A stretch of DNA of 64,000 bases, from contig JBBTCH010000002.1 in assembly GCA_038043245.1 (NCBI GenBank), positions 271,070 through 335,069 on the forward strand, read 5' to 3'. The notes under the pieces are model-generated. The model worked only from the letters and a program-made list of their open reading frames with translations, ran no database searches and was not told where the DNA came from. This document shows positions 8,161 through 15,856 of this stretch, in pieces; position 1 is the first letter of the stretch, and every line of letters begins with the position of its first letter. Position numbers and translations under genes: made by a program. This stretch comes from JACPFV01 sp038043245 (GTDB lineage: Bacteria; Pseudomonadota; Gammaproteobacteria; Nevskiales; Nevskiaceae).

Positions 8161-8412
8161 ATGCCCCAACCCACGATTGGAATCTGCGCGATGTTACTGG
8201 CGTTGTGCGCCTCGGCTGCGTCGGCTCAGGCGCCGATGGAAATGCAGTCTCTCAGCGCCATCGCGCCAGCAAGCCTCGATGTCCCCGTCGAATCCGGTAC
8301 GCCGGCATCGTCCGTTCCGCCGCCCGATCCGGTCGAGCAGCGTCGCGAGCAGCTGGAGAAGGCCCGCGAGCAGCGCGAAGCAGTGCGCCGGAGCATTCCG
8401 CCGATGTTCTAG
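8161..8412 (+). CDS. Small exported protein of unknown function
   Basis: The 83-residue product starts with a convincing Sec signal peptide (M-P-Q-P-T-I-G-I-C-A-M-L-L-A-L-C-A-S-A-A-S-A-Q-A, cleavage likely after A-S-A or A-Q-A). The mature part is proline- and serine-rich, followed by a highly charged helix (about 58-78) of alternating R, E and Q that may form a short coiled coil, and ends I-P-P-M-F. A GGAG ribosome site lies just upstream. It is flanked by two paralogous LysR genes and followed by a strong terminator. I do not recognise the family. Confidence 0.7.
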   Translation: MPQPTIGICAMLLALCASAASAQAPMEMQSLSAIAPASLDVPVESGTPASSVPPPDPVEQRREQLEKAREQREAVRRSIPPMF

Positions 8413-8446
8413 GTCCCCCTGAGCCGCCGCCTCCTGAGCGGCCCTT

Positions 8447-8484
8447 GGCCCCGGCCTCAACCCGAGCGCCGGGGCCGTTTTTTT
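8447..8484 (+). terminator. Rho-independent terminator
   Basis: A nine-base GC stem (GGCCCCGGC at 8447-8455 paired with GCCGGGGCC at 8468-8476) is followed by G and seven T residues (8478-8484). It would end the transcript of the small exported protein. It overlaps the last codons of the convergent LysR gene ending at 8457. Confidence 0.85.
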
Positions 8485-9401
8485 GCCGGAGCCGCACCGA
8501 ACAACCCCTGGTCCCAATAGGGCGCGGGCGCATAGCGCGACGCGAGAAAGTCGATGAAGCAGCGCAATTTCGGCGGCAGGTAGGGCTGCGGCAGGTGGAT
8601 CGCGTACAGAGTGGTTTCAGAGAGCAGCTCGTGATCGGGCAGCAGGCGCTGCAGCCGGCCGTGCTGCAGATCGTCTCCGACCAGGAAGGTCGGCATCTGC
8701 GTCACGCCCAGGCCTTCGAGCGCCATCAGCCGTAGCGGTTCCAGCGCCGTGGCATCGAACAGGCTCTGCACCGGCACATTGATTTCTGTTCCGTCGCGGC
8801 GGAACGCCCACTGGTCAATCTGGGTGAAGGTCAGGCAGTCATGCTGCGTCAGATCCTCGGCGCGGCGCGGTGTTCCGCGAAGCTTGAGGTACGCGGGCGC
8901 CGCGCACAGCACGGCGCGCAGCTGCGCCAGTGGTCGCGCCGCCAGGGCCGGCGGCGGTGTGCGCACGATGCGCAACGCCAGATCAAAACCGTCCTCGGCC
9001 AGGTCCACCATCCGGTTGCTGGCATCGAACTCGATGCGCACGTCCGGGAAACGCCGGTGGAACTCGGGCAGATGGGGTACCACATGACGAGTGACGAAAG
9101 CCGGCGGTACGCTCACGCGCAGCCGGCCTGCCGGCCGAGCCTGCAGCCGGGTCACCGCCCGCTCGGCGCTGTCGAACTCGTCGGCCACCCGTGTGCAATG
9201 AGCCAGGTAGGCATGCCCGGCCTCGGTCAGGGACAGCGCGCGCGTGCTGCGGTTGAGCAGCTTGGCGCTGAGTGCGCGCTCGAGCTTGGCAATGTGTTTG
9301 CTGGCGGCCGAAGTAGTGAGGCCAAGGCGGCGCGCGCCGCCCGCGAAACTGCCGGCCTGCGCCACGCGCGCGAACGTGACCATGTAGGTGAGCTGTTGCA
9401 T
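8457..9401 (-). CDS. LysR-family transcriptional regulator (copy 2)
   Basis: The 314-residue protein has the same layout as the regulator at 7085-8053; the first 60 residues share long runs such as Q-A-G-S-F-A-x-G-A-R-R-L-G-L, L-L-N-R-S-T-R and L-S-L-T-E-A-G, so the two are close paralogs. It diverges from a hydrolase/oxidoreductase pair across a 124-base gap, the likely regulated operon. That gap contains inverted repeats (GAATC...GATTC nested around CATCG-TCCC-CGATG near 9434-9463) that could be the operator. The basic C-terminal tail (K-K-R-P-R-R-S-G) is encoded over the opposing terminator. Confidence 0.93.
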   Translation of the reverse strand: MQQLTYMVTFARVAQAGSFAGGARRLGLTTSAASKHIAKLERALSAKLLNRSTRALSLTEAGHAYLAHCTRVADEFDSAERAVTRLQARPAGRLRVSVPPAFVTRHVVPHLPEFHRRFPDVRIEFDASNRMVDLAEDGFDLALRIVRTPPPALAARPLAQLRAVLCAAPAYLKLRGTPRRAEDLTQHDCLTFTQIDQWAFRRDGTEINVPVQSLFDATALEPLRLMALEGLGVTQMPTFLVGDDLQHGRLQRLLPDHELLSETTLYAIHLPQPYLPPKLRCFIDFLASRYAPAPYWDQGLFGAAPAKKRPRRSG

Positions 9402-9525
9402 CGCCCCGGCCTCGGAGGGGTTGCCCGGTTGGCATGAATCTTATTCCATCGTCCCCGATGATTCGCACGCGGCGCACGTCTACTGTGAGGTCGTCCCGAC
9501 GGACGATTGCCAGGAGAACGCCACC

Positions 9526-10503
9526 ATGACCTTTGACATAGCCATCCCCGAATGGGGCCCCCGTGAAATCCCCGCACCTGCGCGCTTTGCCGCGGAAATC
9601 GAGGTACGCCTCCCTGCCACCGACGGCTATCCGCTGGCCGGCACCCTGTACCGCCCGCGACAGTCCAACGGCGTGGCGGTGGTGATCAGCTCCGCCTACG
9701 CCGCGCCGCGCGGCTACTACCGGGCCTATGCGCGCTTTCTCGCTGCACGCGGATTCGCGGTGCTGACCTACGATTACCGGGGCATCGGCGACAGCCGCGG
9801 CGCCGGCTGGGCCGGGCTCGAGCCGCGCCTGCGGCATTGGGGCGAGCGCGACCTGGCAGCCGCCATTGACTGGCTGGCCGACAAGTACCCGCATTCGCGC
9901 ATGACCCTGATCGGTCATTCGATCGGCGGGCAGCTGCTGGGACTGGCGCCGAATCACGCCCGGGTCGTGGCGCTGCTCGCGGTCGCGTCACAGTCCGGTT
10001 ACTGGCGCCTGCGCGACGGTTCGCACCGGATAGCGTCGTTCCTGTACTTCCACGTCTTCATTCCGCTGATGGCGCTGCTGTCGCGCGGGCTGCCGTCCCT
10101 GCGGCGCGGCGAGTTTGACGTACCGTCCGGCGTCGCTCTGGAATTCGCGCGCTGGGGCCGCCACCCGCAGTACATCGTGGATGAGGTGGGGCGGCCGCTG
10201 CGCGAGCACTTCGATGCCTGGGGCGGGCAGGCGCGCTTCTATCACTTCACCGACGATCACGACTTTGCGCCGCGCCGCGCGGTGGCGGCGATTGCCGGGT
10301 TCTACCGCAACGCCAAAATCGAAATCGTGCACCGCGCGCCCGAGGACTGGGGCCTGTCACGCATCGGCCACTTCGGTTTTTTTCGCAGCTCGATGCCCGC
10401 CGTCGCCTGGCAGGAGACCGCGCACTGGCTGGAGCGCGCGGCGATGCCGCAGTACCGCTCGGTACAGGCGCTCAGCGAGCCCACGCAGGCTCGGGCGGCG
10501 TAA
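9526..10503 (+). CDS. Alpha/beta hydrolase (serine hydrolase family)
   Basis: The ATG at 9526 is preceded by AGGAG at 9512-9516 and gives 325 residues; the open frame reaches upstream but has no comparable start. The fold is indicated by the Y-D-Y-R-G-I-G-D-S strand-turn and the nucleophile elbow G-H-S-I-G with Ser132. A likely catalytic His is in the R-I-G-H-F-G-F-F segment near the end. Substrate is unknown. It is first in a two-gene unit with a medium-chain oxidoreductase (28 bases apart) and divergent from LysR copy 2, which suggests inducible metabolism of a small ester or related compound. Confidence 0.85.
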   Translation: MTFDIAIPEWGPREIPAPARFAAEIEVRLPATDGYPLAGTLYRPRQSNGVAVVISSAYAAPRGYYRAYARFLAARGFAVLTYDYRGIGDSRGAGWAGLEPRLRHWGERDLAAAIDWLADKYPHSRMTLIGHSIGGQLLGLAPNHARVVALLAVASQSGYWRLRDGSHRIASFLYFHVFIPLMALLSRGLPSLRRGEFDVPSGVALEFARWGRHPQYIVDEVGRPLREHFDAWGGQARFYHFTDDHDFAPRRAVAAIAGFYRNAKIEIVHRAPEDWGLSRIGHFGFFRSSMPAVAWQETAHWLERAAMPQYRSVQALSEPTQARAA

Positions 10504-10531
10504 CGTGCGCGCACACGCAGCCCGGTACTCC

Positions 10532-11560
10532 ATGACTGCGCCCCAGCCCGGCCAGAGCCGCGCCGTCGTCCTTCGCGGCGACCGGCCCGCGGAAGACCTG
10601 CACTGTTTCGAGGATCTTGAGCTGCCGGTGCCGGCGCTCGGCCCACATGATCTGTTGGTGAGGGTGCGCGCCGTCTCGGTCAATCCCGTCGACATCAAGG
10701 TGCGCAAGCGCACACCGCCGACCGCACCGCGCGTGCTGGGCTGGGATGCGGCGGGCGTGGTGCTGGCCACCGGCGCGCAATGCACGCGTTTCGCGCCCGG
10801 CACCCGGGTGTTCTATGCCGGCGACATCAACCGGCCGGGAAGCAATCAGGCGCTGCACGTCGTCGACGAGCGTGTGGTGGGACGCATGCCGGAGCGGCTG
10901 GATTTTTGCGAAGCGGCGGCGTTGCCGCTGACCGCACTGACTGCCTGGGAGGCCCTGTTCGAGCGGCTGCAGGTTCAGCACGCGGACCCCGCCGGCCGCC
11001 GCGTATTGCTGATCATCGGCGGCGCCGGCGGCGTCGGTTCAATGGCGATCCAGCTGGCGCATTGCGCCGGCCTGAGGGTGGTGGCCACGGCATCCCGCCC
11101 GGAAACACAGGCCTGGTGCCGCGAACTGGGCGCCGATGCTGTCATCGACCACCGGTTCGATCTGGCCCCGCAGCTGCGCGCGCTCGACTTGCCAGACCCG
11201 CAGTACATCCTGTGCTGCAACGACACCGATGCCTACTTTGAGGTGATGGCGCAGTTGATTGCGCCGCAGGGACGCATTTGCGTGATCGCCGGCGCCCGCC
11301 AGCCGCAGCCTATCCAGGCCCTGATGCAGAAAAGCGCAGCCCTGATGTGGGAGAACATGTTTGCCAAGCTCGAGCACCAGACCGCCGACCTCGAGTCCCA
11401 GCATCACATCCTCAACGAGGTGGCGGACATGATCGACGACGGCCGCTTGCGTACAACCCTGCGCGAAGTGCTGGGCCCGCTCGATGCGCGCAACCTGCGG
11501 TTGGCCCATGCCCGTGTCGAAAGCGGGCGCACGCTTGGCAAGCTGGTGTTGACGCTCTGA
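10532..11560 (+). CDS. Zinc-type alcohol dehydrogenase-like / quinone oxidoreductase (MDR superfamily)
   Basis: The ATG at 10532 gives 342 residues. The N-terminal GroES-like domain contains V-R-V-R-A-V-S-V-N-P-V-D-I-K-V-R, and the Rossmann part has G-G-A-G-G-V-G-S-M-A-I-Q-L-A. The pattern matches the roughly 336-residue adh_fam_1 type of the medium-chain reductases, which act on NADPH and carbonyl or quinone substrates; the structural and catalytic zinc cysteines of true alcohol dehydrogenases are not evident. It follows the hydrolase at 9526 and probably shares its LysR control. Confidence 0.88.
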   Translation: MTAPQPGQSRAVVLRGDRPAEDLHCFEDLELPVPALGPHDLLVRVRAVSVNPVDIKVRKRTPPTAPRVLGWDAAGVVLATGAQCTRFAPGTRVFYAGDINRPGSNQALHVVDERVVGRMPERLDFCEAAALPLTALTAWEALFERLQVQHADPAGRRVLLIIGGAGGVGSMAIQLAHCAGLRVVATASRPETQAWCRELGADAVIDHRFDLAPQLRALDLPDPQYILCCNDTDAYFEVMAQLIAPQGRICVIAGARQPQPIQALMQKSAALMWENMFAKLEHQTADLESQHHILNEVADMIDDGRLRTTLREVLGPLDARNLRLAHARVESGRTLGKLVLTL

Positions 11561-11672
11561 CAGCGCTGCGCAGGCACGGCACCCGCCTGCGGCAGGAGTG
11601 AGCCGGAAACGGCGGGGCCCGAAAGGGCATTAGCGAGTAGCCCGGTTCGAGGGGCTGGGATATGTTTCCGCC

Positions 11673-12110
11673 ATGTCCCCCGCCGAACTCACCGCCTACC
11701 TGCATCAACACATTCCCCTGACCGCGGCGCTCGGCGCGCGCGTGCTGCGCAGCGAGAAACACGAGATCGAGATCCGCGCGCCGTTCGCGCCCAATATCAA
11801 TCATCGCGGCACGGCGTTCGGCGGCAGTCTGGCGACGATGGGCATCCTGTCCGGCTGGGCGGTGCTGCATCAGGCGCTGTCGCGCGAGAAAATCCTGGCG
11901 CGGCTGGTGATTCAGAAAAGCGAGTGCGATTTCGCCGAGCCGGTGAACGTCGAGTTCACGGCCGTCAGTCGTATCACTGAAAAAGACTGGACGAAGTTCG
12001 TCACCACGCTCAAGCGTTACAACAAGGCGCGCATCACGGCGCTCAGCCAAATCCACGCGGAAGGCGTTGAGGCGGTGACTCACAAAGGCACCTATGTCGC
12101 GCTCCTTTAA
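11673..12110 (+). CDS. Putative thioesterase (YiiD C-terminal domain type)
   Basis: The 145-residue protein matches the hotdog-fold thioesterase domain found at the C-terminus of YiiD: I-P-L-T-A-A-L-G-A-R-V near the start, then N-H-R-G-T-A-F-G-G-S-L and the C-D-F-x-x-P strand. Its end overlaps the Nudix gene start by 17 bases, so the two are translationally linked. The 112-base gap before it holds no gene and no convincing promoter. Substrate is probably an acyl-CoA, unspecified. Confidence 0.82.
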   Translation: MSPAELTAYLHQHIPLTAALGARVLRSEKHEIEIRAPFAPNINHRGTAFGGSLATMGILSGWAVLHQALSREKILARLVIQKSECDFAEPVNVEFTAVSRITEKDWTKFVTTLKRYNKARITALSQIHAEGVEAVTHKGTYVALL

Positions 12111-13044
12111 GTTTTGCCCACAGTGCGCCCAGCCGCTGGAAACGCGCAGCGAGGGTGAGCGCGCGCGGCTCGCCTGTCCCGTCAAGCAATGCGGCTATGT
12201 GTTGTGGGAGAACCCGACGCCGGTGGTCGCGGCGGTGGTTGAGCATGAAGGCAAGATCATCCTCGCGCAGAACCGCGCCTGGCCGCAGAAGTTCTTCGCA
12301 CTCATCACGGGGTTTCTCGAAAAGAACGAGCGGCCGGACGAGGCGGTGATGCGCGAGGTGCACGAGGAGCTGGGTCTGCAGGCTCATGCGCCAACACTGA
12401 TCGGCCACTACACGTTTGAGCGCATGAACCAGCTGATCATTGCCTACCACGTGCCCGCCGAGGGCGTGATCAAGCTCGGCGAGGAGCTGGTGGATTACCG
12501 CGCCATCGAGCCGGCCAGGCTGCGGCCGTGGCCGGCGGCGACCGGCCTCGCGCTTCGCGACTGGATGGTTTCAAAAGGCCACAAGCCGCCGATGTCACTG
12601 GACGACATCCTCAATTTCCGCGCACTGGGCGTCGGCGGGCGCATTGGCACCGCCGGCCAGCCGGCGGAATATCAGTTCGAGGCGGTGAAAAACGGTGGCT
12701 ATGAGACCGTGATCAACCTCGCCTTGCCGACCTCGCTCGGAGCATTGCCGAACGAGCGCGAGATCGTCGAGAAGAGCGGCTTGAAATACATCCACATCCC
12801 GGTGGTGTGGGAAGAGCCGACCGCTGAGGATTTGCAGAAGTTTTTCGCGGCGATGGATGCTCACGCCGAGAAAAGAGTGTTCGTGCACTGCGCGATGAAC
12901 AAGCGCGTGTCGGCGTTCATGTATCTGTACCGCGTGTTGAAACTGAAAGAGCCGGAAGAAGTCGCGCGCAAGGATCTGCTCAAGATCTGGACGCCCGAGC
13001 CACATTGGCAGCGCTTCATCGAGCAGCAGCTGGCGAACGGCTAA
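12094..13044 (+). CDS. Nudix hydrolase fused to a protein-tyrosine-phosphatase-like domain
   Basis: The 316-residue protein has three parts. A zinc ribbon uses Cys8, Cys11, Cys28 and Cys33. A Nudix domain carries a perfect Nudix box at 73-95 (G-x5-E-x7-R-E-V-H-E-E-L-G-L), resembling the NADH pyrophosphatase group. From about 172 to the end lies a domain like the beta-lactamase-hydrolase-like/DUF442 phosphatases, with I-G-T-A-G-Q-P-A and a P-loop H-C-A-M-N-K-R at 265-271. That loop is C-x4-R, one residue shorter than the classical C-x5-R, so catalysis by the usual mechanism is uncertain. It overlaps the thioesterase gene by 17 bases and precedes aceE by 28 bases. Confidence 0.88.
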   Translation: MSRSFKFCPQCAQPLETRSEGERARLACPVKQCGYVLWENPTPVVAAVVEHEGKIILAQNRAWPQKFFALITGFLEKNERPDEAVMREVHEELGLQAHAPTLIGHYTFERMNQLIIAYHVPAEGVIKLGEELVDYRAIEPARLRPWPAATGLALRDWMVSKGHKPPMSLDDILNFRALGVGGRIGTAGQPAEYQFEAVKNGGYETVINLALPTSLGALPNEREIVEKSGLKYIHIPVVWEEPTAEDLQKFFAAMDAHAEKRVFVHCAMNKRVSAFMYLYRVLKLKEPEEVARKDLLKIWTPEPHWQRFIEQQLANG

Positions 13045-13072
13045 AATCGCCGTCCGGGAGCAGGAAACCAAA

Positions 13073-15739
13073 ATGACAGACGAGACGTCGCTCGACGGCG
13101 ACCCACAGGAAACCCGCGAGTGGATGGATGCTCTGCAAGCCGTCCTCGAACAGGAAGGCCCGGAGCGCGCGCATTTCCTGCTCGAAGCGCTGATCGAGAA
13201 GTCACGCCGCTCCGGCGCGTTCATCCCGTTCTCGCCCAACACGGCCTACATCAACACGATCCCGCAGCACCTGGAAAAACGTTCGCCCGGCGATCACGCG
13301 CTGGAATGGAAGATCCGCTCGATCATCCGCTGGAACGCGATGGCGATGGTGATCAACTCCAACCGCGAACACAGCGGCATCGGCGGCCACATCGCCAGCT
13401 TCGCTTCGGCGGCGACGTTGTACGACGTCGGCTTCAACCATTTCTGGAAAGGCCCGCAGCATCCGCAGGGCGCCGACCTTTTATACGTGCAGGGGCACTG
13501 CACGCCCGGCATCTACGCGCGTGCCTATCTCGAAGGCCGCATCACCGAAGCGCAGATGCAGAACTTCCGCATGGAGACCGGCGGCAAGGGGTTGTCCTCG
13601 TACCCGCACTCCTGGCTGATGCCCGATTTCTGGCAGTTCGCCAGCGTCTCGATGGGCCTGGGTCCGATCATGGCGATCTATCAGGCGCGGTTCATGAAGT
13701 ACCTGGAGAACCGCGGCCTCGCCAAAACCGAAGGCCGCAAGGTCTGGTGTTTCTGCGGCGACGGCGAGATGGACGAACCGGAATCGTTGGGCGCGGTGGA
13801 CATCGCCGATCGCGAAAAACTCGACAACCTGATCTTCGTCGTCAACTGCAACCTGCAGCGTCTCGACGGCCCGGTGCGCGGCAACGGCAAGATCATTCAG
13901 GAGCTCGAGGGCGTGTTCCGCGGCGCCGGCTGGAACGTGATCAAGGTGATCTGGGGCGGCGCCTGGGACGGATTGCTGGCGCAGGACAAGTCCGGCCTGC
14001 TGGTGCGCACCATGAACGAGACCGTGGACGGCGAATACCAGAACTACAAGGCCAAGGGTGGCAAGTACACGCGCGACAATTTTTTCGCCAAGCATCCGGA
14101 ACTGGCGCGCATGGTCGAAACCATGTCGGATGAGGACGTTGCACAACTGAATCGCGGTGGCCACGACCCGCACAAGCTTTACGCGGCGTACTGGGAAGCC
14201 GTGAACAATTCCAACGGCCGGCCTACCGTGATTCTCGCCAAGACTGTCAAGGGTTACGGCATGGGCGAGGCCGGCGAAGGCCAGAACGTCACCCATCAGC
14301 AGAAGAAAATGGGAGAGGACGAGCTCAAGGCTTTCCGCGACCGCTTCAAGCTGCCACTCACCGACGAGCAAATTGCCTCAACGCCGTTCTACAAACCGGC
14401 GGAAGATTCACCGGAAATCACCTATCTGAAAGAACGCCGCAAGGCGCTCGGCGGTTCCCTGCCCGCGCGCAAGCCGGTCAACGAAAAGCTGGCGATCCCG
14501 GAACTCGCCACGTTTCAGCGCCTGCTCGAGGCCAGCGGCGAGCGCGAGATCTCGACGACGATGGCGTTCGTGCAGTTTCTGCAACTGCTGCTGCGCGACA
14601 AGGCCATCGGCCCGCGCGTGGTACCGATCATCCCCGACGAGGCGCGCACCTTCGGCATGGAGGGCATGTTCCGCCAGCTCGGCATCTATTCCATCGTCGG
14701 CCAGAAATACACGCCGCAGGATTCCGACCAGCTTGCCTACTACAAGGAAGACATCAAGGGCCAGATCCTCGAGGAAGGCATCACCGAGGCCGGCGCGATG
14801 TCCTCGTGGATCGCCGCTGCGACCAGCTATGCCAATCACGGCGTGGCGACGCTGCCGTTCTATATTTTTTATTCGATGTTCGGGTTTCAGCGCATCGCCG
14901 ACCTGGCCTGGGCCGCCGGCGACATGCGTTCGCGCGGCTTTTTGCTCGGCGCCACCGCCGGCCGCACCACGCTCAACGGCGAAGGCTTGCAGCATCAGGA
15001 CGGTCACTCGCAGCTGATGGCAAATCTGGTACCGAACTGCCGTTCCTACGATCCCGCTTTTTCATACGAACTTGCCGTGCTGTTGCATCACGGCATGCGC
15101 GAGATGTACGTCGAGTACAAAGATGTTTTTTATTACATCACCCTCTACAACGAAAACTACACGCACCCGGCGATGCCCAAGGGCGCCGAAGACGGAATCA
15201 TCCGCGGGCTCTATTTATTGAGCGAAACCAAGAAGCCGGCAAAGCTCCACGTGCAGCTGATGGGTTCGGGCTCGATCCTGCGCGAAGTCATCGCTGCCGC
15301 CGAACTGCTGAAGGAAGAGTTCGGTGTCACCAGTGATGTCTGGAGCGCGACTTCATTCAACGAACTCTGTCGCGACGGTCAGGACGTGGACCGCTGGAAT
15401 CTTTTGCACCCGGAGAAGAAGCCGAAAAAGTCTTACGTCACCCAACGGCTCGAAGGCCGCAAGGGCCCGGCGATTTCATCCACGGACCACATCAAGGCCT
15501 ACAGCGAGCAGATCCGCCCGTATGTGCCGATGCCCTTCCACACCCTCGGCACCGATGGCTTTGGCCGCAGCGATAACCGGCCCGCGCTGCGCGATTTCTT
15601 CGAAGTGGACCGCCGCTGGATCACCATCAAGGCGCTGAAGGCGCTTGCCGACCAAGGCGCCCTGCCCGCCGAAAAAGTCGCGCAGGCGATGAAGATTTTC
15701 GGCATCAAGCCGGACAAACCCAATCCGGTGACGGTATGA
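13073..15739 (+). CDS. aceE: Pyruvate dehydrogenase E1 component, homodimeric type
   Basis: AceE decarboxylates pyruvate with thiamine diphosphate and passes the acetyl group to the E2 lipoyl arm. At 888 residues it has the length of the gammaproteobacterial homodimeric E1. The thiamine-binding motif is C-G-D-G-E-M-D-E-P-E-S...N-C-N-L-Q-R-L-D-G-P-V-R-G-N-G at about 225-265, and the E-G-L-Q-H-Q-D-G-H-S active-site segment is present. It is followed by a palindromic repeat and aceF; no dihydrolipoyl dehydrogenase gene follows in this window. Confidence 0.97.
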   Translation: MTDETSLDGDPQETREWMDALQAVLEQEGPERAHFLLEALIEKSRRSGAFIPFSPNTAYINTIPQHLEKRSPGDHALEWKIRSIIRWNAMAMVINSNREHSGIGGHIASFASAATLYDVGFNHFWKGPQHPQGADLLYVQGHCTPGIYARAYLEGRITEAQMQNFRMETGGKGLSSYPHSWLMPDFWQFASVSMGLGPIMAIYQARFMKYLENRGLAKTEGRKVWCFCGDGEMDEPESLGAVDIADREKLDNLIFVVNCNLQRLDGPVRGNGKIIQELEGVFRGAGWNVIKVIWGGAWDGLLAQDKSGLLVRTMNETVDGEYQNYKAKGGKYTRDNFFAKHPELARMVETMSDEDVAQLNRGGHDPHKLYAAYWEAVNNSNGRPTVILAKTVKGYGMGEAGEGQNVTHQQKKMGEDELKAFRDRFKLPLTDEQIASTPFYKPAEDSPEITYLKERRKALGGSLPARKPVNEKLAIPELATFQRLLEASGEREISTTMAFVQFLQLLLRDKAIGPRVVPIIPDEARTFGMEGMFRQLGIYSIVGQKYTPQDSDQLAYYKEDIKGQILEEGITEAGAMSSWIAAATSYANHGVATLPFYIFYSMFGFQRIADLAWAAGDMRSRGFLLGATAGRTTLNGEGLQHQDGHSQLMANLVPNCRSYDPAFSYELAVLLHHGMREMYVEYKDVFYYITLYNENYTHPAMPKGAEDGIIRGLYLLSETKKPAKLHVQLMGSGSILREVIAAAELLKEEFGVTSDVWSATSFNELCRDGQDVDRWNLLHPEKKPKKSYVTQRLEGRKGPAISSTDHIKAYSEQIRPYVPMPFHTLGTDGFGRSDNRPALRDFFEVDRRWITIKALKALADQGALPAEKVAQAMKIFGIKPDKPNPVTV

Positions 15740-15752
15740 GGATTTCTTTTTC

Positions 15753-15841
15753 CGTCATTCCCGCGAGGGCGGGAATCCAGCTCTTTTGCTGCGACTCCTG
15801 GATTCCGGCTCGCGCTGCTTCGCGTCTTGGCCGGAATGACG
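15753..15841. repeat. Dispersed palindromic repeat (MITE/REP-like) between aceE and aceF
   Basis: The 89-base element starts CGTCATTCC and ends GGAATGACG, a perfect terminal inverted repeat, with inner arms CCCGCGAGGGCGGG and a second internal inverted pair (CCAG...CTGG). Elements reading cgtcattcccgc...gcgggaatcca are widespread in proteobacterial intergenic DNA. Its right terminus contains an ATG in the aceF frame. It is expected to fold in the aceE-aceF messenger. Confidence 0.85.
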
Positions 15842-15856
15842 CCACGGGAAATAGCT

